Assembly (NCBI RefSeq): GCF_000746095.1
Contig: NZ_JQKP01000014.1
Location: 1 to 64,000, forward strand
Length of the DNA: 64,000 nt
Origin: Ferriphaselus sp. R-1
Lineage (GTDB): Bacteria > Pseudomonadota > Gammaproteobacteria > Burkholderiales > Gallionellaceae
Direction of reading: 5' to 3'
Each line of letters opens with the position of its first letter. Positions within the stretch are counted from its first letter, which is position 1. The notes under the pieces are model-generated. The model searched no databases, had not been told where the DNA came from, and was given only the letters and a program-made list of their open reading frames with translations. Positions 1 through 8,818 of this stretch are shown here, piece by piece. A program made the translations under genes and the position numbers.

Positions 1-344
1 CTCGCAAGCGGAAGCAAACGGGCAGCAGACAACAGAGTTTTAGCAGGAGACAACCGACAGCGATTGCATGGCAAACGAATTGATGGCAAACAGGTCAGAC
101 CGGCGCAGGCAATTCAGTTAATTGCGATGGCTCCCTGCCGCAGCAACACACGGCAAAGCCGCTAGGGCGATTTGAAACTTGCGCGCGAATTCCATCATGG
201 CTCGGACGGCTCGCCGCCCAACAGGAAGCCGGATATACGGAAGCAGTTGCACCCAAAACCATCAACACGCGTTGCTTGCAAAACGGGAGGTGTCCATATA
301 CGCATTCATAATGCGCCGAATGTCTTACCCTCCTCCAGCGCAAT

Positions 345-378
345 GCGCTTCGCTTATTGGCACCCTACCGTCTACGCC
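345..378. repeat. REP-like palindromic sequence
   Basis: The segment contains GCGCAATGCG, a TTC turn, then CGCTTATTGGC, giving an imperfect hairpin that ends in a CACCCTAC flank. From memory, this layout (GCGCAATGCGCTTCGC-type stem with a CCCTAC end) is common among dispersed palindromic repeats of environmental proteobacteria. Only one clear copy is seen here, with a weaker relative ending in CCACCCTAC near 470-503. Repeat status needs the rest of the genome. Confidence 0.35.
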
Positions 379-404
379 AACTCGTCCATTAAGCTACAAC
401 GGCT

Positions 405-445
405 TGCTCTCTCGTAATTGAGTCTGCCCCCGCACCATGGCGATG
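405..445 (-). pseudogene. Remnant matching the 3' end of the TAXI receptor gene
   Basis: Positions 423-445 match 1363-1385, inside the last codons of the TAXI gene, at 22 of 23 bases. Read on the minus strand in the corresponding frame this gives IAMVRGQ followed by TQLRESKPL and a stop, against IAMVRGQIRSQEQFPNH in the intact gene. Similarity stops abruptly on the upstream side. A duplicated, broken 3' end is the simplest reading. Chance similarity is the alternative because the match is short. Confidence 0.35.
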
Positions 446-875
446 CCAAAAAATAGCGTCCAGACCACAGCGCCCCCATCCTATATTTTCGCCACCCTAC
501 ACTACTCAATCAGCGTTTCTTATTTGCGTCTCACCGCCACCAGTCGGGTAGGCTTGGGTGAGGCACGAATCCCACTAAGTAGATGGGTGGAGCGCAGCAA
601 TACCCGCACCGCAGCCCGTATAGGGTGCACTCGCAAGTGCGCCACATGTGTTTTGTACCCAGTTGCGTAGCCCCTGCACGGTCTCATAGAGCAACTTTGC
701 TCCATTTACAGCTCGCTGGCAGCCTCAGGCCAGCGTTGCTGGTAGGCGGCTTGTTCGGCTACACAAAGATCTGAGGCATCCAAACAGAATGCATGGAATA
801 ACCTCACAGAATTTAGTACTATTCGCTCCCGGTACGCTGAACCTGATCCCTACACTTGCAAGCATGGAGGATAGA

Positions 876-1127
876 ATGGACTCAAACCTAAAGCCGATCG
901 ATGTTCTGCACCTCATTGGTGAATACAAGTGCATCGAGTGTGGCCGCACCAATTGCGACAAAATCCAGATGGTGACGGTTGAGCGGGCCATTGCCAAGTT
1001 GAAGGAAATCGTTGAGTCGGCGGCCCACGAAAAGCTGCCCGAGTTGATTTCCGAAATGAAGGGCATACGCCCGTGCCATGAATTGGCTGGCTATGTGCCA
1101 CCCGAGTCATTCGTGGGCAAATCATAG
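876..1127 (+). CDS. Small orphan protein with a Cys-rich motif
   Basis: Encodes 83 residues starting MDSNLKPIDVLHLIGEYKC. The start at 876 is preferred because GGAGG lies five bases upstream (866-870); an in-frame ATG at 864 and a longer reading from 789 are less likely. Residues near the N terminus contain CIECGRTNC, a possible metal-binding or redox motif, and another Cys lies near the C terminus (GIRPCHE). The middle is predicted helical. I do not recognise the family. Its isolated position between a gene-poor stretch and the convergent TAXI gene gives no functional hint. Confidence 0.55.
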   Translation: MDSNLKPIDVLHLIGEYKCIECGRTNCDKIQMVTVERAIAKLKEIVESAAHEKLPELISEMKGIRPCHELAGYVPPESFVGKS

Positions 1128-1228
1128 TCAAGCATCAAAAACCAAATGGTTCGTCACTGCTGCACCTGCGCCAAACTCGCGCAGGGCGCAGAACCGCACG
1201 ACACTCCCTCGGCTAGATGCTGGCGACT

Positions 1229-1325
1229 AGCCTGTCCAGTGCCCGCACCTTTCATTCCATGCAACATGATCTCGTACCGTGCGACTCCAACTGTACGCCA
1301 CCACGCAACTACCCTTGGACAGGCT
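1229..1325. repeat. 10-bp perfect inverted repeat flanking 77 bases
   Basis: AGCCTGTCCA at 1229-1238 is exactly complementary to TGGACAGGCT at 1316-1325. The pair lies in the 203-base gap between the small orphan gene and the 3' end of the TAXI gene. No T-run follows, so a simple intrinsic terminator is not indicated. I looked for integron attC core sites at the ends and did not find convincing ones. Confidence 0.4.
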
Positions 1326-1330
1326 GAGGA

Positions 1331-2677
1331 CTAATGGTTAGGGAACTGCTCTTGTGATCGTATCTGCCCGCGCACCATGGCGATGTGGGCTCGAAGTTCG
1401 TACATGTGTTGGGAGAAGGCGTTCGGCAGACGGAGCTGGTTGACCTTGGCTTCGATCTCGTCGAGGGTGGCCAGGTTGCGCAGGTGGTCGTTGGCGGCTT
1501 TGCCCTGGCGGATCTGGGTCTCCAGGTAGCGCAGTTCACCGTAGAGCTTGTAGATCTTGGATTTCACCAGCCAGACGTAGACCGAGGGCACGACTTTGCT
1601 CAGGGGATACACCACGGCCAGTAGCGGCAAGAGCAGGATCAGCATGCGGTTGACGAAGGTGGCAGCCCAGAACGGCAGGTATTTATCGAGGAAGGGCAAG
1701 CCGGACTTGTAGAAGTTGGCCGCCTGGTCGGCAAGGACGAAATCGGTGCCTTTGGCCGAAGGGAAATCATGCGGTTGGCTGAACAGCCCGCCCCCGCCGT
1801 GCACGCTGGCGATGGTCTTGAGCAGCAGGTACATCAATGCGGGATGGAGCGAGTCGCGGGCGACCAGCATCACGGTCGGCGCGACCAGGTTGGTTTCATT
1901 GTCGGGCAGGTTACGCGCCAGACTCAGGCCACCGGCGGGCAAGTGCAAATGGGTCAACGAGGGGATGTTGCGGGTGTAGGCCTCGGCTTCGGTGACATCC
2001 ACCAGACGCAGCTTGTGGTCCAGCGCCAGTTCCTGCACCAGCGGCGAGTGTGGCACGTCGAGGAAGAAAGCGGCATCCAGACGACCGGCGTGCAGCGCCT
2101 CGGCTGCGTCATCGTCACCGATGGGCTCGAAGTGGCTGTTGTCCGCCGTCACGCCGCTGGCTTCGAGCATGGCGCGCGCCACCACCTGTGCCCCGCCGCC
2201 GGGGCGACCGATGCCGATGCGCTTGCCCTTGAACGCGGAGAGGTGCTCGGGCGGTTTGGCACATTTGCAGAATATCCACACCGGCTCGTAATACAGGCTG
2301 CCCAGCGACACCATGCCCAGTGTCGGCTCGGAACTGGCCACACCGCCCTGGATGAACGCCAGGTCCACGCCCGACTTCGGATCGCGCAGTAACTTGAGGT
2401 TCTCCTGCGCACCGGCGGTCTGGCGCACTTCCAACGTGATGCCCTCGCGCTTCAGCAATTCGGCATAGAGGTAGGAGAATGCCAGGTAGTTGCCCTCGCC
2501 TGCGCTGGTGGCGATGACGATCTTTTTGGGTGGCGCGGGATCGATGAACTTGTAGCCGACGACCAGTACCAGCAGGGTCAACAGCAATACGGGAGCGACC
2601 GCCTTGAGCAGCTCCCAGGGCAAGATGGCGCTACGCTCTTCCGCTTCCTCTGCTGCGTCGGCGGGGCGCTCGCTCAT
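1331..2677 (-). CDS. TAXI-family solute receptor with membrane anchors
   Basis: A 448-residue protein of the TRAP-associated extracytoplasmic immunogenic (TAXI) family, which binds small organic solutes such as amino or carboxylic acids outside the inner membrane. A transmembrane segment near residues 25-44 is followed by the receptor fold (IVIATSAGEGNYLAFSYLYA, then an acidic GDDDAAEAL loop). A second membrane segment lies near 345-375, with a helical cytoplasmic-looking tail to 448. Free TAXI receptors are usually secreted, around 320 residues, and encoded with a fused TRAP permease; no permease is in this window. It starts three bases after the queC stop, so it is probably co-transcribed with queE-queC. 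The substrate is unknown. Confidence 0.8.
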   Translation of the reverse strand: MSERPADAAEEAEERSAILPWELLKAVAPVLLLTLLVLVVGYKFIDPAPPKKIVIATSAGEGNYLAFSYLYAELLKREGITLEVRQTAGAQENLKLLRDPKSGVDLAFIQGGVASSEPTLGMVSLGSLYYEPVWIFCKCAKPPEHLSAFKGKRIGIGRPGGGAQVVARAMLEASGVTADNSHFEPIGDDDAAEALHAGRLDAAFFLDVPHSPLVQELALDHKLRLVDVTEAEAYTRNIPSLTHLHLPAGGLSLARNLPDNETNLVAPTVMLVARDSLHPALMYLLLKTIASVHGGGGLFSQPHDFPSAKGTDFVLADQAANFYKSGLPFLDKYLPFWAATFVNRMLILLLPLLAVVYPLSKVVPSVYVWLVKSKIYKLYGELRYLETQIRQGKAANDHLRNLATLDEIEAKVNQLRLPNAFSQHMYELRAHIAMVRGQIRSQEQFPNH

Positions 2678-2680
2678 GGC

Positions 2681-3352
2681 TCAGTCCCGATAGCGGGTGA
2701 CATCGGCCAGCCCGGCATGGGCGAAGCCGTGGGCGCGCAGGCGGCAGGAGTCGCACACGCCGCAGGCCCTGCCCTGTTCGTCGGCCTGATAGCAGGAGAC
2801 GGTCTGGCCGTAGTCCACGCCCAAGCCTGTGCCTAAACGGATGATCTCGGCCTTGCTCAGGTTAATCAGCGGCGCGTGAACCTGCAGCGGCTTGCCTTCG
2901 ACCGCCGCCTTGGTGGCGAGGTTGGCCATGCGCTCGAAGGCCTCGATGTATTCCGGACGGCAATCCGGATAGCCGGAATAGTCCACCGCGTTCACGCCGA
3001 CGAAGATGTCCTGCGAGTCCAGCACTTCGGCCCAGGCCAGCGCCAGCGACAGCATGATGGTGTTGCGCGCAGGCACGTAGGTGAGCGGGATGCCTGCGCT
3101 GGGATGCTCGGGCACGGCGATCGAGTCATCAGTCAGGGCGGAGCCGCCGAAGCCGGTCAGATCGATATGGATGATGCGGTGTTCCGCCGCGCCGACGGTC
3201 TGCGCCACGCGCTGCGCCGCCGCCAGTTCGGCGTGGTGGCGCTGGCCGTAATCGACGCTGAGGGCGTGGCAACTGAAACCCTGGGAGCACGCGATGGCAA
3301 GCACCGTGGCCGAATCCAGTCCGCCGGAAAGGAGTACGAGTGCTTTCTTCAT
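2681..3352 (-). CDS. queC: 7-cyano-7-deazaguanine synthase
   Basis: QueC converts 7-carboxy-7-deazaguanine to preQ0 using ATP and ammonia, in the cytoplasmic pathway to queuosine in tRNA. The 223-residue product shows the PP-loop SGGLDS at residues 9-14 and a C-terminal zinc-binding cysteine cluster ([17 protein letters not shown]). ATG at 3352 is chosen over the longer frame because it overlaps the queE stop as ATGA and gives the usual [11 protein letters not shown] start. The overlap with queE and the 3-base gap to the TAXI gene indicate one operon. Confidence 0.95.
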   Translation of the reverse strand: MKKALVLLSGGLDSATVLAIACSQGFSCHALSVDYGQRHHAELAAAQRVAQTVGAAEHRIIHIDLTGFGGSALTDDSIAVPEHPSAGIPLTYVPARNTIMLSLALAWAEVLDSQDIFVGVNAVDYSGYPDCRPEYIEAFERMANLATKAAVEGKPLQVHAPLINLSKAEIIRLGTGLGVDYGQTVSCYQADEQGRACGVCDSCRLRAHGFAHAGLADVTRYRD

Positions 3353-4008
3353 TTGCCTTGCTGGTTGCCCCATAGCAGTTTGTGCAACTGGACTTGCAGG
3401 CGTACCGGCAAGTGATCGCGCAAGATCCAGTCGGCCAGCACGGTCGGGTCAAGTTGGCCCTGAGCGGGCGAGAACAACACGTCGCAACGCGAGGCCAGCG
3501 CATGCTCGTCCAGCACTTGTTTGGCCCACAGATAGTCGGTCTCGTCGCACAGCACGAACTTGATCTCGTCGTGCGGGTTCAGCGAGGCCAGATTCCCCCA
3601 CAGATTCTTTTCGGACTCGCCCGAAGCCGGGGTCTTGATGTCCAGCACCTTGACCACGCGCGCGTCCACACCGCTCACATCCAGCGCCCCGCCCGTCTCC
3701 AGCGAGACCTGATAGCCTGCATCGCACAGGGACTGCAGCAAGGGCAGGCAATTCTTCTGCGCCAGCGGCTCACCGCCGGTGACGGTGACATAACGCGCGC
3801 CATGCCGCGCCACCTCGGCAAGGATGTCGGCCAGACTCATGGCCTGCCCGCCGGTGAACGCATAGGCGGTGTCGCAATAGGTGCAGCGCAAGGGGCAGCC
3901 GGTCAGCCGCACGAACACGGTCGGCAAGCCGACGCGGCGGGTCTCGCCTTGCAGTGAATAGAAAATCTCGGTGATGCGCAGTGATGCGCGGGTATCAGGT
4001 TCGGACAC
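3349..4008 (-). CDS. queE: 7-carboxy-7-deazaguanine synthase
   Basis: QueE is a radical SAM enzyme that contracts 6-carboxytetrahydropterin to 7-carboxy-7-deazaguanine, the step before QueC. The 219-residue protein has the iron-sulfur motif [10 protein letters not shown] (C-x3-C-x2-C) near residue 37 and the glycine-rich VTGGEPLAQ. The start is GTG at 4008 with AGGAG about eight bases upstream. It overlaps queC by four bases and lies just downstream of cpoB, so the queuosine genes may also read through from the tol-pal operon. Confidence 0.93.
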   Translation of the reverse strand: MSEPDTRASLRITEIFYSLQGETRRVGLPTVFVRLTGCPLRCTYCDTAYAFTGGQAMSLADILAEVARHGARYVTVTGGEPLAQKNCLPLLQSLCDAGYQVSLETGGALDVSGVDARVVKVLDIKTPASGESEKNLWGNLASLNPHDEIKFVLCDETDYLWAKQVLDEHALASRCDVLFSPAQGQLDPTVLADWILRDHLPVRLQVQLHKLLWGNQQGK

Positions 4009-4019
4009 GGGTCCTCTCC

Positions 4020-4751
4020 TTATTTGAGTACGGCCAGGCGTTCCTTGGCCTTGGCTGCGGCTTCGCTATCCGGATATTGAGCGACCAGCTTCTTGAGTGT
4101 CTTCTTGACCAGCAAGGGTTGCTTCAACTCCTGCTGAGCCGTAGCCGTCTGCAACAGGGCATCCGGTGCCTTGGGGTGTTTCGGTGCGGCATCCAGGAAG
4201 GTCTGGAACGTCATCACTGCACTCGGATAGTCCTTGAGGTTCATGAACGAATCGCCCATCAGGAAATAGACATTGGGCAGTTGCACGGAATTCGGGTATT
4301 TGCGCTGGAACTCCTGAAACGCGGTGATGGCGGATTGATAGCTCTTGGCGCGATGCAAGCTGAACGCGGTCTCGAAAGCACGATTCTCCTGCACCGGGCT
4401 GTCGGCGGCATCCGATGAAGCGGCAGCCTGCTCGGCATCGACCTCAAAATGCCGCAGACGACCGTCCAGATCGACATAGAAGTCCTTCTGGCGTTTCTCG
4501 GCATCCTGCAGGTTATGCACCAACTCTTCGTTCTGGCCGCGCAGCTTCCTCAACTCGATGTTCAGCGCTTCGATCTGGCTTTGCAGGTCGAGCAACGACT
4601 TGGTCTGCTCTTTCTGCGCATCTTCGAGTTTCTGGACCCGCTCGTTCAGCGCCTGTACACCTTTGCGTGCCTCGTCGTCAGACAGGATGCCCGCGTTCGC
4701 TTGTGCGGCGAGCAGACAACAACCGGCGAGGAACAAGGCACGCAACTTCAT
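4020..4751 (-). CDS. cpoB: Cell division coordinator CpoB (YbgF)
   Basis: A periplasmic protein of 243 residues that links Tol-Pal with septal peptidoglycan synthesis. A signal peptide (MKLRALFLAGCCLLAAQANA) is followed by a coiled coil rich in E, Q, K and L (about residues 28-95), which trimerises in the family. C-terminal TPR repeats follow (FLMGDSFMNLKDYPSAVMTFQTFL and neighbours). It is the last gene of the tol-pal order here, seven bases after pal, which is the standard arrangement. Confidence 0.93.
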   Translation of the reverse strand: MKLRALFLAGCCLLAAQANAGILSDDEARKGVQALNERVQKLEDAQKEQTKSLLDLQSQIEALNIELRKLRGQNEELVHNLQDAEKRQKDFYVDLDGRLRHFEVDAEQAAASSDAADSPVQENRAFETAFSLHRAKSYQSAITAFQEFQRKYPNSVQLPNVYFLMGDSFMNLKDYPSAVMTFQTFLDAAPKHPKAPDALLQTATAQQELKQPLLVKKTLKKLVAQYPDSEAAAKAKERLAVLK

Positions 4752-4757
4752 GGTGTA

Positions 4758-5264
4758 TTACTTGGCGTAGTTCAGATCGGTACGGCGGTTCTCGGCCCAG
4801 CCGTCTTCGTCGTGATTGGTGTTGCGTGGTTTCTCTTCACCGTAGCTCACCGAAGTCAGTTGGCCTTCCTTTGCACCACCCAGCAACAGCAGTTTCTTCA
4901 CGCCGTCGGCGCGACGTTGCGCCAAAGCCAGGTTGTATTCGTTGCTGCCGCGCTCGTCGGCGTTGCCTTCAAGACGGACGTTACGTGCGGGATGCGTGCT
5001 CAGGTACTTGGCATGGGCCGCCACCAAAGGCTTGTCAGCATCCTGGATCACATCGACATCGAGCGCATAGTAGAGGCTGCGATAGGTCAGACCGGTCTTG
5101 GGATCGTCCAGAGGATCGACTTCAGCCGAAGCTGCCGTGCCTGGCTTGCCTGTCGTAGCGGAGGCATCGGCAGCAGGAGTTACGGGAGCCACCGGCTTGG
5201 TGGTCTGGCTGGCACATGCCGTCAACAAACTGAGCAACAACCCGCTTAATGCAATCTTTTTCAT
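4758..5264 (-). CDS. pal: Peptidoglycan-associated lipoprotein Pal
   Basis: An outer-membrane lipoprotein that binds diaminopimelate-type peptidoglycan and interacts with TolB. The start at 5264 gives MKKIALSGLLLSLLTAC with the lipobox LTAC; the upstream MIGEVK extension would precede the signal peptide and is unlikely. The OmpA-like domain fills the C-terminal half, with the typical LEGNADERGSNEYNLALAQR segment. It follows tolB closely. Confidence 0.95.
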   Translation of the reverse strand: MKKIALSGLLLSLLTACASQTTKPVAPVTPAADASATTGKPGTAASAEVDPLDDPKTGLTYRSLYYALDVDVIQDADKPLVAAHAKYLSTHPARNVRLEGNADERGSNEYNLALAQRRADGVKKLLLLGGAKEGQLTSVSYGEEKPRNTNHDEDGWAENRRTDLNYAK

Positions 5265-5286
5265 CTTCACTTCCCCTATCAAAAAG

Positions 5287-6555
5287 TTACTGGTTCAAAA
5301 ACGGTCCCCACATGGGCTCACGAACATCACCCGTTTGTGCCGACATGCGCTGCTTGACCTTTCCATCGCTGGAAACGGTGGACAATATACCACGACCTGC
5401 GGCATCTGATGCAAACAGCACCAGCTTGCCGTTGGGGGCGAAACTCGGGCGTTTTTCCCAACCGCCATCGGTAAGCAGTTGCATCTGCTTGGTCTCGAAG
5501 TCCTCGGTGGCGATGTAGAAGCGGCCACCGTTGCGATAGGTGAACACAAAGCCTTTGCCGTCAGGGCTGTGGCGCGGCGAGAACGCCTGGCCACCCTCGA
5601 AAGTGACGCGCTGCGCGCTGCCGCCGTCCACCGGCATACGGTAGATCTGGGCACTGCCGCCTCGGTCCGAAGTGAACAACAGATATTGCCCGTCAGGCGA
5701 GAAGTTCGGCTCGGTATTGATCGCGTCACCGTGAGTGAGGCGCTTCAGGTCGCTGCCATCCGGCTTGCACAGATAGATCTGCGAGCCACCGTCGCGCGTC
5801 AACACCAAAGCCAGCTGCCTCCCGTCCGGCGACCAGGCCGGGGCACTGTTGCTGCCATTGAAGCTGGCCACTGCCTTGCGCTGCCCGGTGACCAGCGACT
5901 GGACGAAGACCGCCGCATGGCCGAGTTCAAAGCTGACATAGGCCAGATGGCTGCCGTCCGGCGACCAGGCCGGCGACATGATGGGTTCGTCGCTGTCCAG
6001 GATCACCTGCTCGCCGTAACCATCGCTGTCGGACACGATCAGCTTGAATTTGGACTTGTTGCGATTCACGTACACGATGCGGGTACTGAACACGCCCGGC
6101 ACCCCGGTCAGCTTTTCGTAGATGGTGTCGGCGATGCGGTGCGCGATATAGCGCAGTTGCGAATCGCGCCCTGACACCGCCTGCCCGAGCAATTCGACTT
6201 GCTTGACCCCGTCCAGCAGACGGAAGCGGATCTCCGTGCGATTGTTCTCCTGCGCCGCCACGCTGCCGATCGCGATGGCTTCGACCCCGCCCCACTCGGC
6301 GTAATTCACTTCGGCGGGCTGATGCGGCGCCTTGCCCGCCGGATCGACCAGGCGGAACAAGCCGGTGCGCGCCAGATCTGCCGAGATCACGCTGCTGAGC
6401 GATACCGGCAGCTTGTCTTCCCCGGCGAAGGGGATGATCGCAACAGGTATTTGCCGCTCACCTGCCCCGATGATCTGGATGTTCAGGGCCGCCTGCGCCG
6501 ATGAAACCAGTAACAGCAAGGTAAAAGACATCAGGGTACGCAAGATCATCTTCAT
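5287..6555 (-). CDS. tolB: Tol-Pal system protein TolB
   Basis: A periplasmic beta-propeller protein (422 residues) that moves between Pal and OmpA-type proteins under control of TolA. A signal peptide (through SSAQA) precedes the N-terminal domain. Repeated WSPDG/FSPDG motifs mark the propeller blades: SPAWSPDGSHLAYV, SAPAWSPDGRQLALV and EPNFSPDGQYLLF. The ATG at 6555 shares its A with the tolA stop (TGATG); a GTG one codon upstream and an ATG at 6549 are alternatives. Confidence 0.95.
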   Translation of the reverse strand: MKMILRTLMSFTLLLLVSSAQAALNIQIIGAGERQIPVAIIPFAGEDKLPVSLSSVISADLARTGLFRLVDPAGKAPHQPAEVNYAEWGGVEAIAIGSVAAQENNRTEIRFRLLDGVKQVELLGQAVSGRDSQLRYIAHRIADTIYEKLTGVPGVFSTRIVYVNRNKSKFKLIVSDSDGYGEQVILDSDEPIMSPAWSPDGSHLAYVSFELGHAAVFVQSLVTGQRKAVASFNGSNSAPAWSPDGRQLALVLTRDGGSQIYLCKPDGSDLKRLTHGDAINTEPNFSPDGQYLLFTSDRGGSAQIYRMPVDGGSAQRVTFEGGQAFSPRHSPDGKGFVFTYRNGGRFYIATEDFETKQMQLLTDGGWEKRPSFAPNGKLVLFASDAAGRGILSTVSSDGKVKQRMSAQTGDVREPMWGPFLNQ

Positions 6556-7295
6556 CACTCCACGGGCTTGAAGCCCAAATGCAAATCACGGAAACGTTTG
6601 AACAGGGACACATCCGTCGGCAGCGGCAACGGCTGGGATTTCAATATGGCGCGCTCCACCGCGCTGTCGTAAGCCACATGGCCGCTGGATCGCGCCAGCT
6701 TGGTACTGAGTACGGAACCGCCGGGCAGCAAGGTCACATCGAACTCGGCTTTGGCATTGTCCGGCACGTCCGGCGGCAATACGATGTTGCGCCGGATCTT
6801 GGCCACGATCTTGGCCACGAACTCATCGACCACCCGGCCATTCGCCGCCGCTTGTGCCGCTTCGGCTGCGGCGCGCTCGGCCCGGACGCGCTCCATCTCG
6901 GCCTTGGCTGCCTGCTCGGCCTTCATCGTCTCGGTGACCTTGGGCGGAACGGGTTTGGCTACCTCCACAGGCTTTTTGACCTCGACCACCTTTTCGATCG
7001 GCTTCTTCTTATCTTTCAGCTGGATCTCGGCTTTGACCGGCTCCGGCTTGGGCGCAGCGACCTCCTTGACGACAGGTTTGGGCGGCTCAACTGGCGCGGG
7101 TTCGGGCGGAGCCGGTTCAGCCACGGAGGCGGGCGCTGCCTCCGGCAAAGCGTCCCAGATGTCCACCACCATGCCTTGCGGCTGCTCGGAACGCCAGCCC
7201 ACGCCGAAATACAGCAAGGCGAAGAACAGGGTGTGCACCAGCAGCGCCAGCGCTGCGGCTGGCGTACGGTAAGGCTGGCGGTAGGTCATTTCCAT
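6555..7295 (-). CDS. tolA: Tol-Pal system protein TolA
   Basis: Inner-membrane protein that transmits energy from TolQR to the outer membrane. The 246 residues show a single N-terminal transmembrane segment (about 13-33), then a Pro/Lys/Glu-rich and alanine-rich helical stalk to about residue 150, and a TonB-like C-terminal domain (VAKIRRNIVLPPDVPDNAKAEF, later SGHVAYDSAVERAI). The stalk is shorter than that of E. coli TolA (421 residues in total), which is common in betaproteobacteria. It begins two bases after tolR. Confidence 0.93.
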   Translation of the reverse strand: MEMTYRQPYRTPAAALALLVHTLFFALLYFGVGWRSEQPQGMVVDIWDALPEAAPASVAEPAPPEPAPVEPPKPVVKEVAAPKPEPVKAEIQLKDKKKPIEKVVEVKKPVEVAKPVPPKVTETMKAEQAAKAEMERVRAERAAAEAAQAAANGRVVDEFVAKIVAKIRRNIVLPPDVPDNAKAEFDVTLLPGGSVLSTKLARSSGHVAYDSAVERAILKSQPLPLPTDVSLFKRFRDLHLGFKPVE

Positions 7296-7297
7296 GC

Positions 7298-7711
7298 TTA
7301 CTTGCTCTGCGTCAGCAACCCGACCTTCTTCACTTGCTGTCTTTGCAGCGCGTCCATCACCTTGATGACTTCCTCATAGCGCACGCTCTTGTCCGCCGAG
7401 ATGACCACTGCCTGCTCGGCGTTGGCCGCTTGCTTTTGCTTGATGGACAGGATCATTTCTTCGCTCGACACCTCATGCTCGGCATCGCCGTTCGCATGGT
7501 CACGCAAAGCCAGCGAACTGTCTTTCTTGATGATGACTTCCAGCGGCGCGACGGGAGGTGTCAGCGCCTTGCCTATGCTGGGCAAGTCAATCTGCCCCGG
7601 ATTCATCATTGGCGCGGTGACCATGAAGATCACCAGCAACACCAGCATCACGTCGATGTAAGGCACGACGTTGATCTGGCTCATCGGGCGATGCGAAGAA
7701 CGGCTTCTCAT
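7298..7711 (-). CDS. tolR: Tol-Pal system protein TolR
   Basis: ExbD/TolR-type inner-membrane protein (137 residues) that forms the proton channel with TolQ. One N-terminal membrane helix carries the channel aspartate in NVVPYIDVMLVLLVIFM, followed by a periplasmic domain. It lies 12 bases downstream of tolQ and two bases before tolA. Confidence 0.95.
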   Translation of the reverse strand: MRSRSSHRPMSQINVVPYIDVMLVLLVIFMVTAPMMNPGQIDLPSIGKALTPPVAPLEVIIKKDSSLALRDHANGDAEHEVSSEEMILSIKQKQAANAEQAVVISADKSVRYEEVIKVMDALQRQQVKKVGLLTQSK

Positions 7712-7723
7712 GACTGCCTCACC

Positions 7724-8398
7724 TCAAGGCTGGCGCTGAAGCACGTTGGAGAACTCTTCCATGAAGCTCTCGAAGCGGGTGGACAAACGGTCGATCTCGT
7801 GCGAGTAACGGTTGTAGGCCACCACCGCCGGGATCGCGGCGAACAGACCCATCGCGGTGGCGACCAGCGCTTCGGCGATGCCGGGGGCGACATGTGCCAG
7901 TGTCGCCTGACCGACGTTGGCCAAACCACGGAAGGCGTTCATGATGCCCCACACCGTGCCGAACAGGCCAACATACGGGCTGACCGATCCGACCGTCGCC
8001 AGAAAGGACAGATGCGATTCCAGATGATCCATCTCGCGCTGGTAGGTGGCGCGCATGGCGCGGCGCGTGCCGTCCATCACCGCGCTCACGTCCATGCCGG
8101 ACTTGCGCTTCAGCTTGGTGAACTCCTCGAAGCCCGCTGCGAAGATGCGCTCCAGACTGCCCGCGTTCTCGCGCGACGACAGCGCGTTGCGGTACAGCAC
8201 GTCCAGATCGTCATGCGACCAGAACGCCTGCTCGAAGATCACGCTCTGTTTGAGCGTCAGGCGCACCGCGAACATCTTCTGGAAGATGTACCACCACGAC
8301 AGCAGTGAGACCAGCAACAGCAAGCCCATCACCAGTTGTACCAGCACGCTGGCATTCCCGATGAGGGTGATGAACGACAGATCCTGTGTGACTTCCAT
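7724..8398 (-). CDS. tolQ: Tol-Pal system protein TolQ
   Basis: MotA/TolQ/ExbB proton channel of 224 residues with three membrane helices: about 13-38, then a pair around 135-155 and 165-190, containing LATVGSVSPYVGLFGTVWGI and the glycine-rich EALVATAMGLFAAIPAVVAYNRYS. It uses the proton motive force with TolR to drive TolA, needed for outer-membrane constriction at division. It sits nine bases downstream of ybgC. Confidence 0.96.
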   Translation of the reverse strand: MEVTQDLSFITLIGNASVLVQLVMGLLLLVSLLSWWYIFQKMFAVRLTLKQSVIFEQAFWSHDDLDVLYRNALSSRENAGSLERIFAAGFEEFTKLKRKSGMDVSAVMDGTRRAMRATYQREMDHLESHLSFLATVGSVSPYVGLFGTVWGIMNAFRGLANVGQATLAHVAPGIAEALVATAMGLFAAIPAVVAYNRYSHEIDRLSTRFESFMEEFSNVLQRQP

Positions 8399-8407
8399 GT
8401 TTTCCTC

Positions 8408-8818
8408 TCAACCCTTCCATTGATTCCGCAGCACATCCGGCAAAGCCACGGGTTTGAATGCCGCGATGTCGACGCAGACCAGATATATCTCCGCCGTGAC
8501 CAGTGTCTCCGCACCGCGCAACACCGCCTGATGCACCATCACCCGGCTGCGCCCGACTTCCTTTGCCTCCGCCGTCACCTGCAACTGGTCATCCAGCAGC
8601 GCCGGCTTGAGGAAGTCCAGCTTCATCGAGCGCACCACGAAGGCCACACCCAGCTCCTTCATCATCGCGGCGTGATTATACCCGTACACATCCCTCAGCC
8701 ACTCGGTGCGCGCACGTTCCATGAAGTGCGCGTAGGTCGCGTGATAGACCACGCCGCCCGCATCGGTGTCGTGGAAATACACTCTAACCGGAAAAGAATA
8801 CGGTTTTGTGTCACTCAT
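8408..8818 (-). CDS. ybgC: Acyl-CoA thioesterase YbgC
   Basis: Hotdog-fold cytoplasmic thioesterase of 136 residues, normally first in the tol-pal cluster. The signature [20 protein letters not shown] near residues 12-31 contains the catalytic aspartate. The start at 8818 ([11 protein letters not shown]) is chosen over a longer frame to 8881 that would run deep into ruvB. It overlaps the end of ruvB by eight bases, so ruvAB and tol-pal are probably read together. Confidence 0.93.
   Translation of the reverse strand: MSDTKPYSFPVRVYFHDTDAGGVVYHATYAHFMERARTEWLRDVYGYNHAAMMKELGVAFVVRSMKLDFLKPALLDDQLQVTAEAKEVGRSRVMVHQAVLRGAETLVTAEIYLVCVDIAAFKPVALPDVLRNQWKG

Larger units (their letters stand above)
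1..875. other. Left-end region without a supportable gene
   Basis: Every open frame here is short, lacks a convincing ribosome binding site, and resembles no family I recognise. The stretch is less GC-biased by codon position than the rest of the window. It does contain structure: a palindromic repeat-like segment near 345-378, a diverged copy of the 3' end of the TAXI gene near 405-445, and a 7-bp stem at 714-720/729-735. It reads as intergenic debris at a chromosomal junction. A decayed gene cannot be excluded. Confidence 0.6.

Noticed and set aside
1229-1325. Integron attC-like site
   Set aside because: The 10-bp inverted repeat is real, but the conserved core sites (GTTRRRY/RYYYAAC) are not at its ends.
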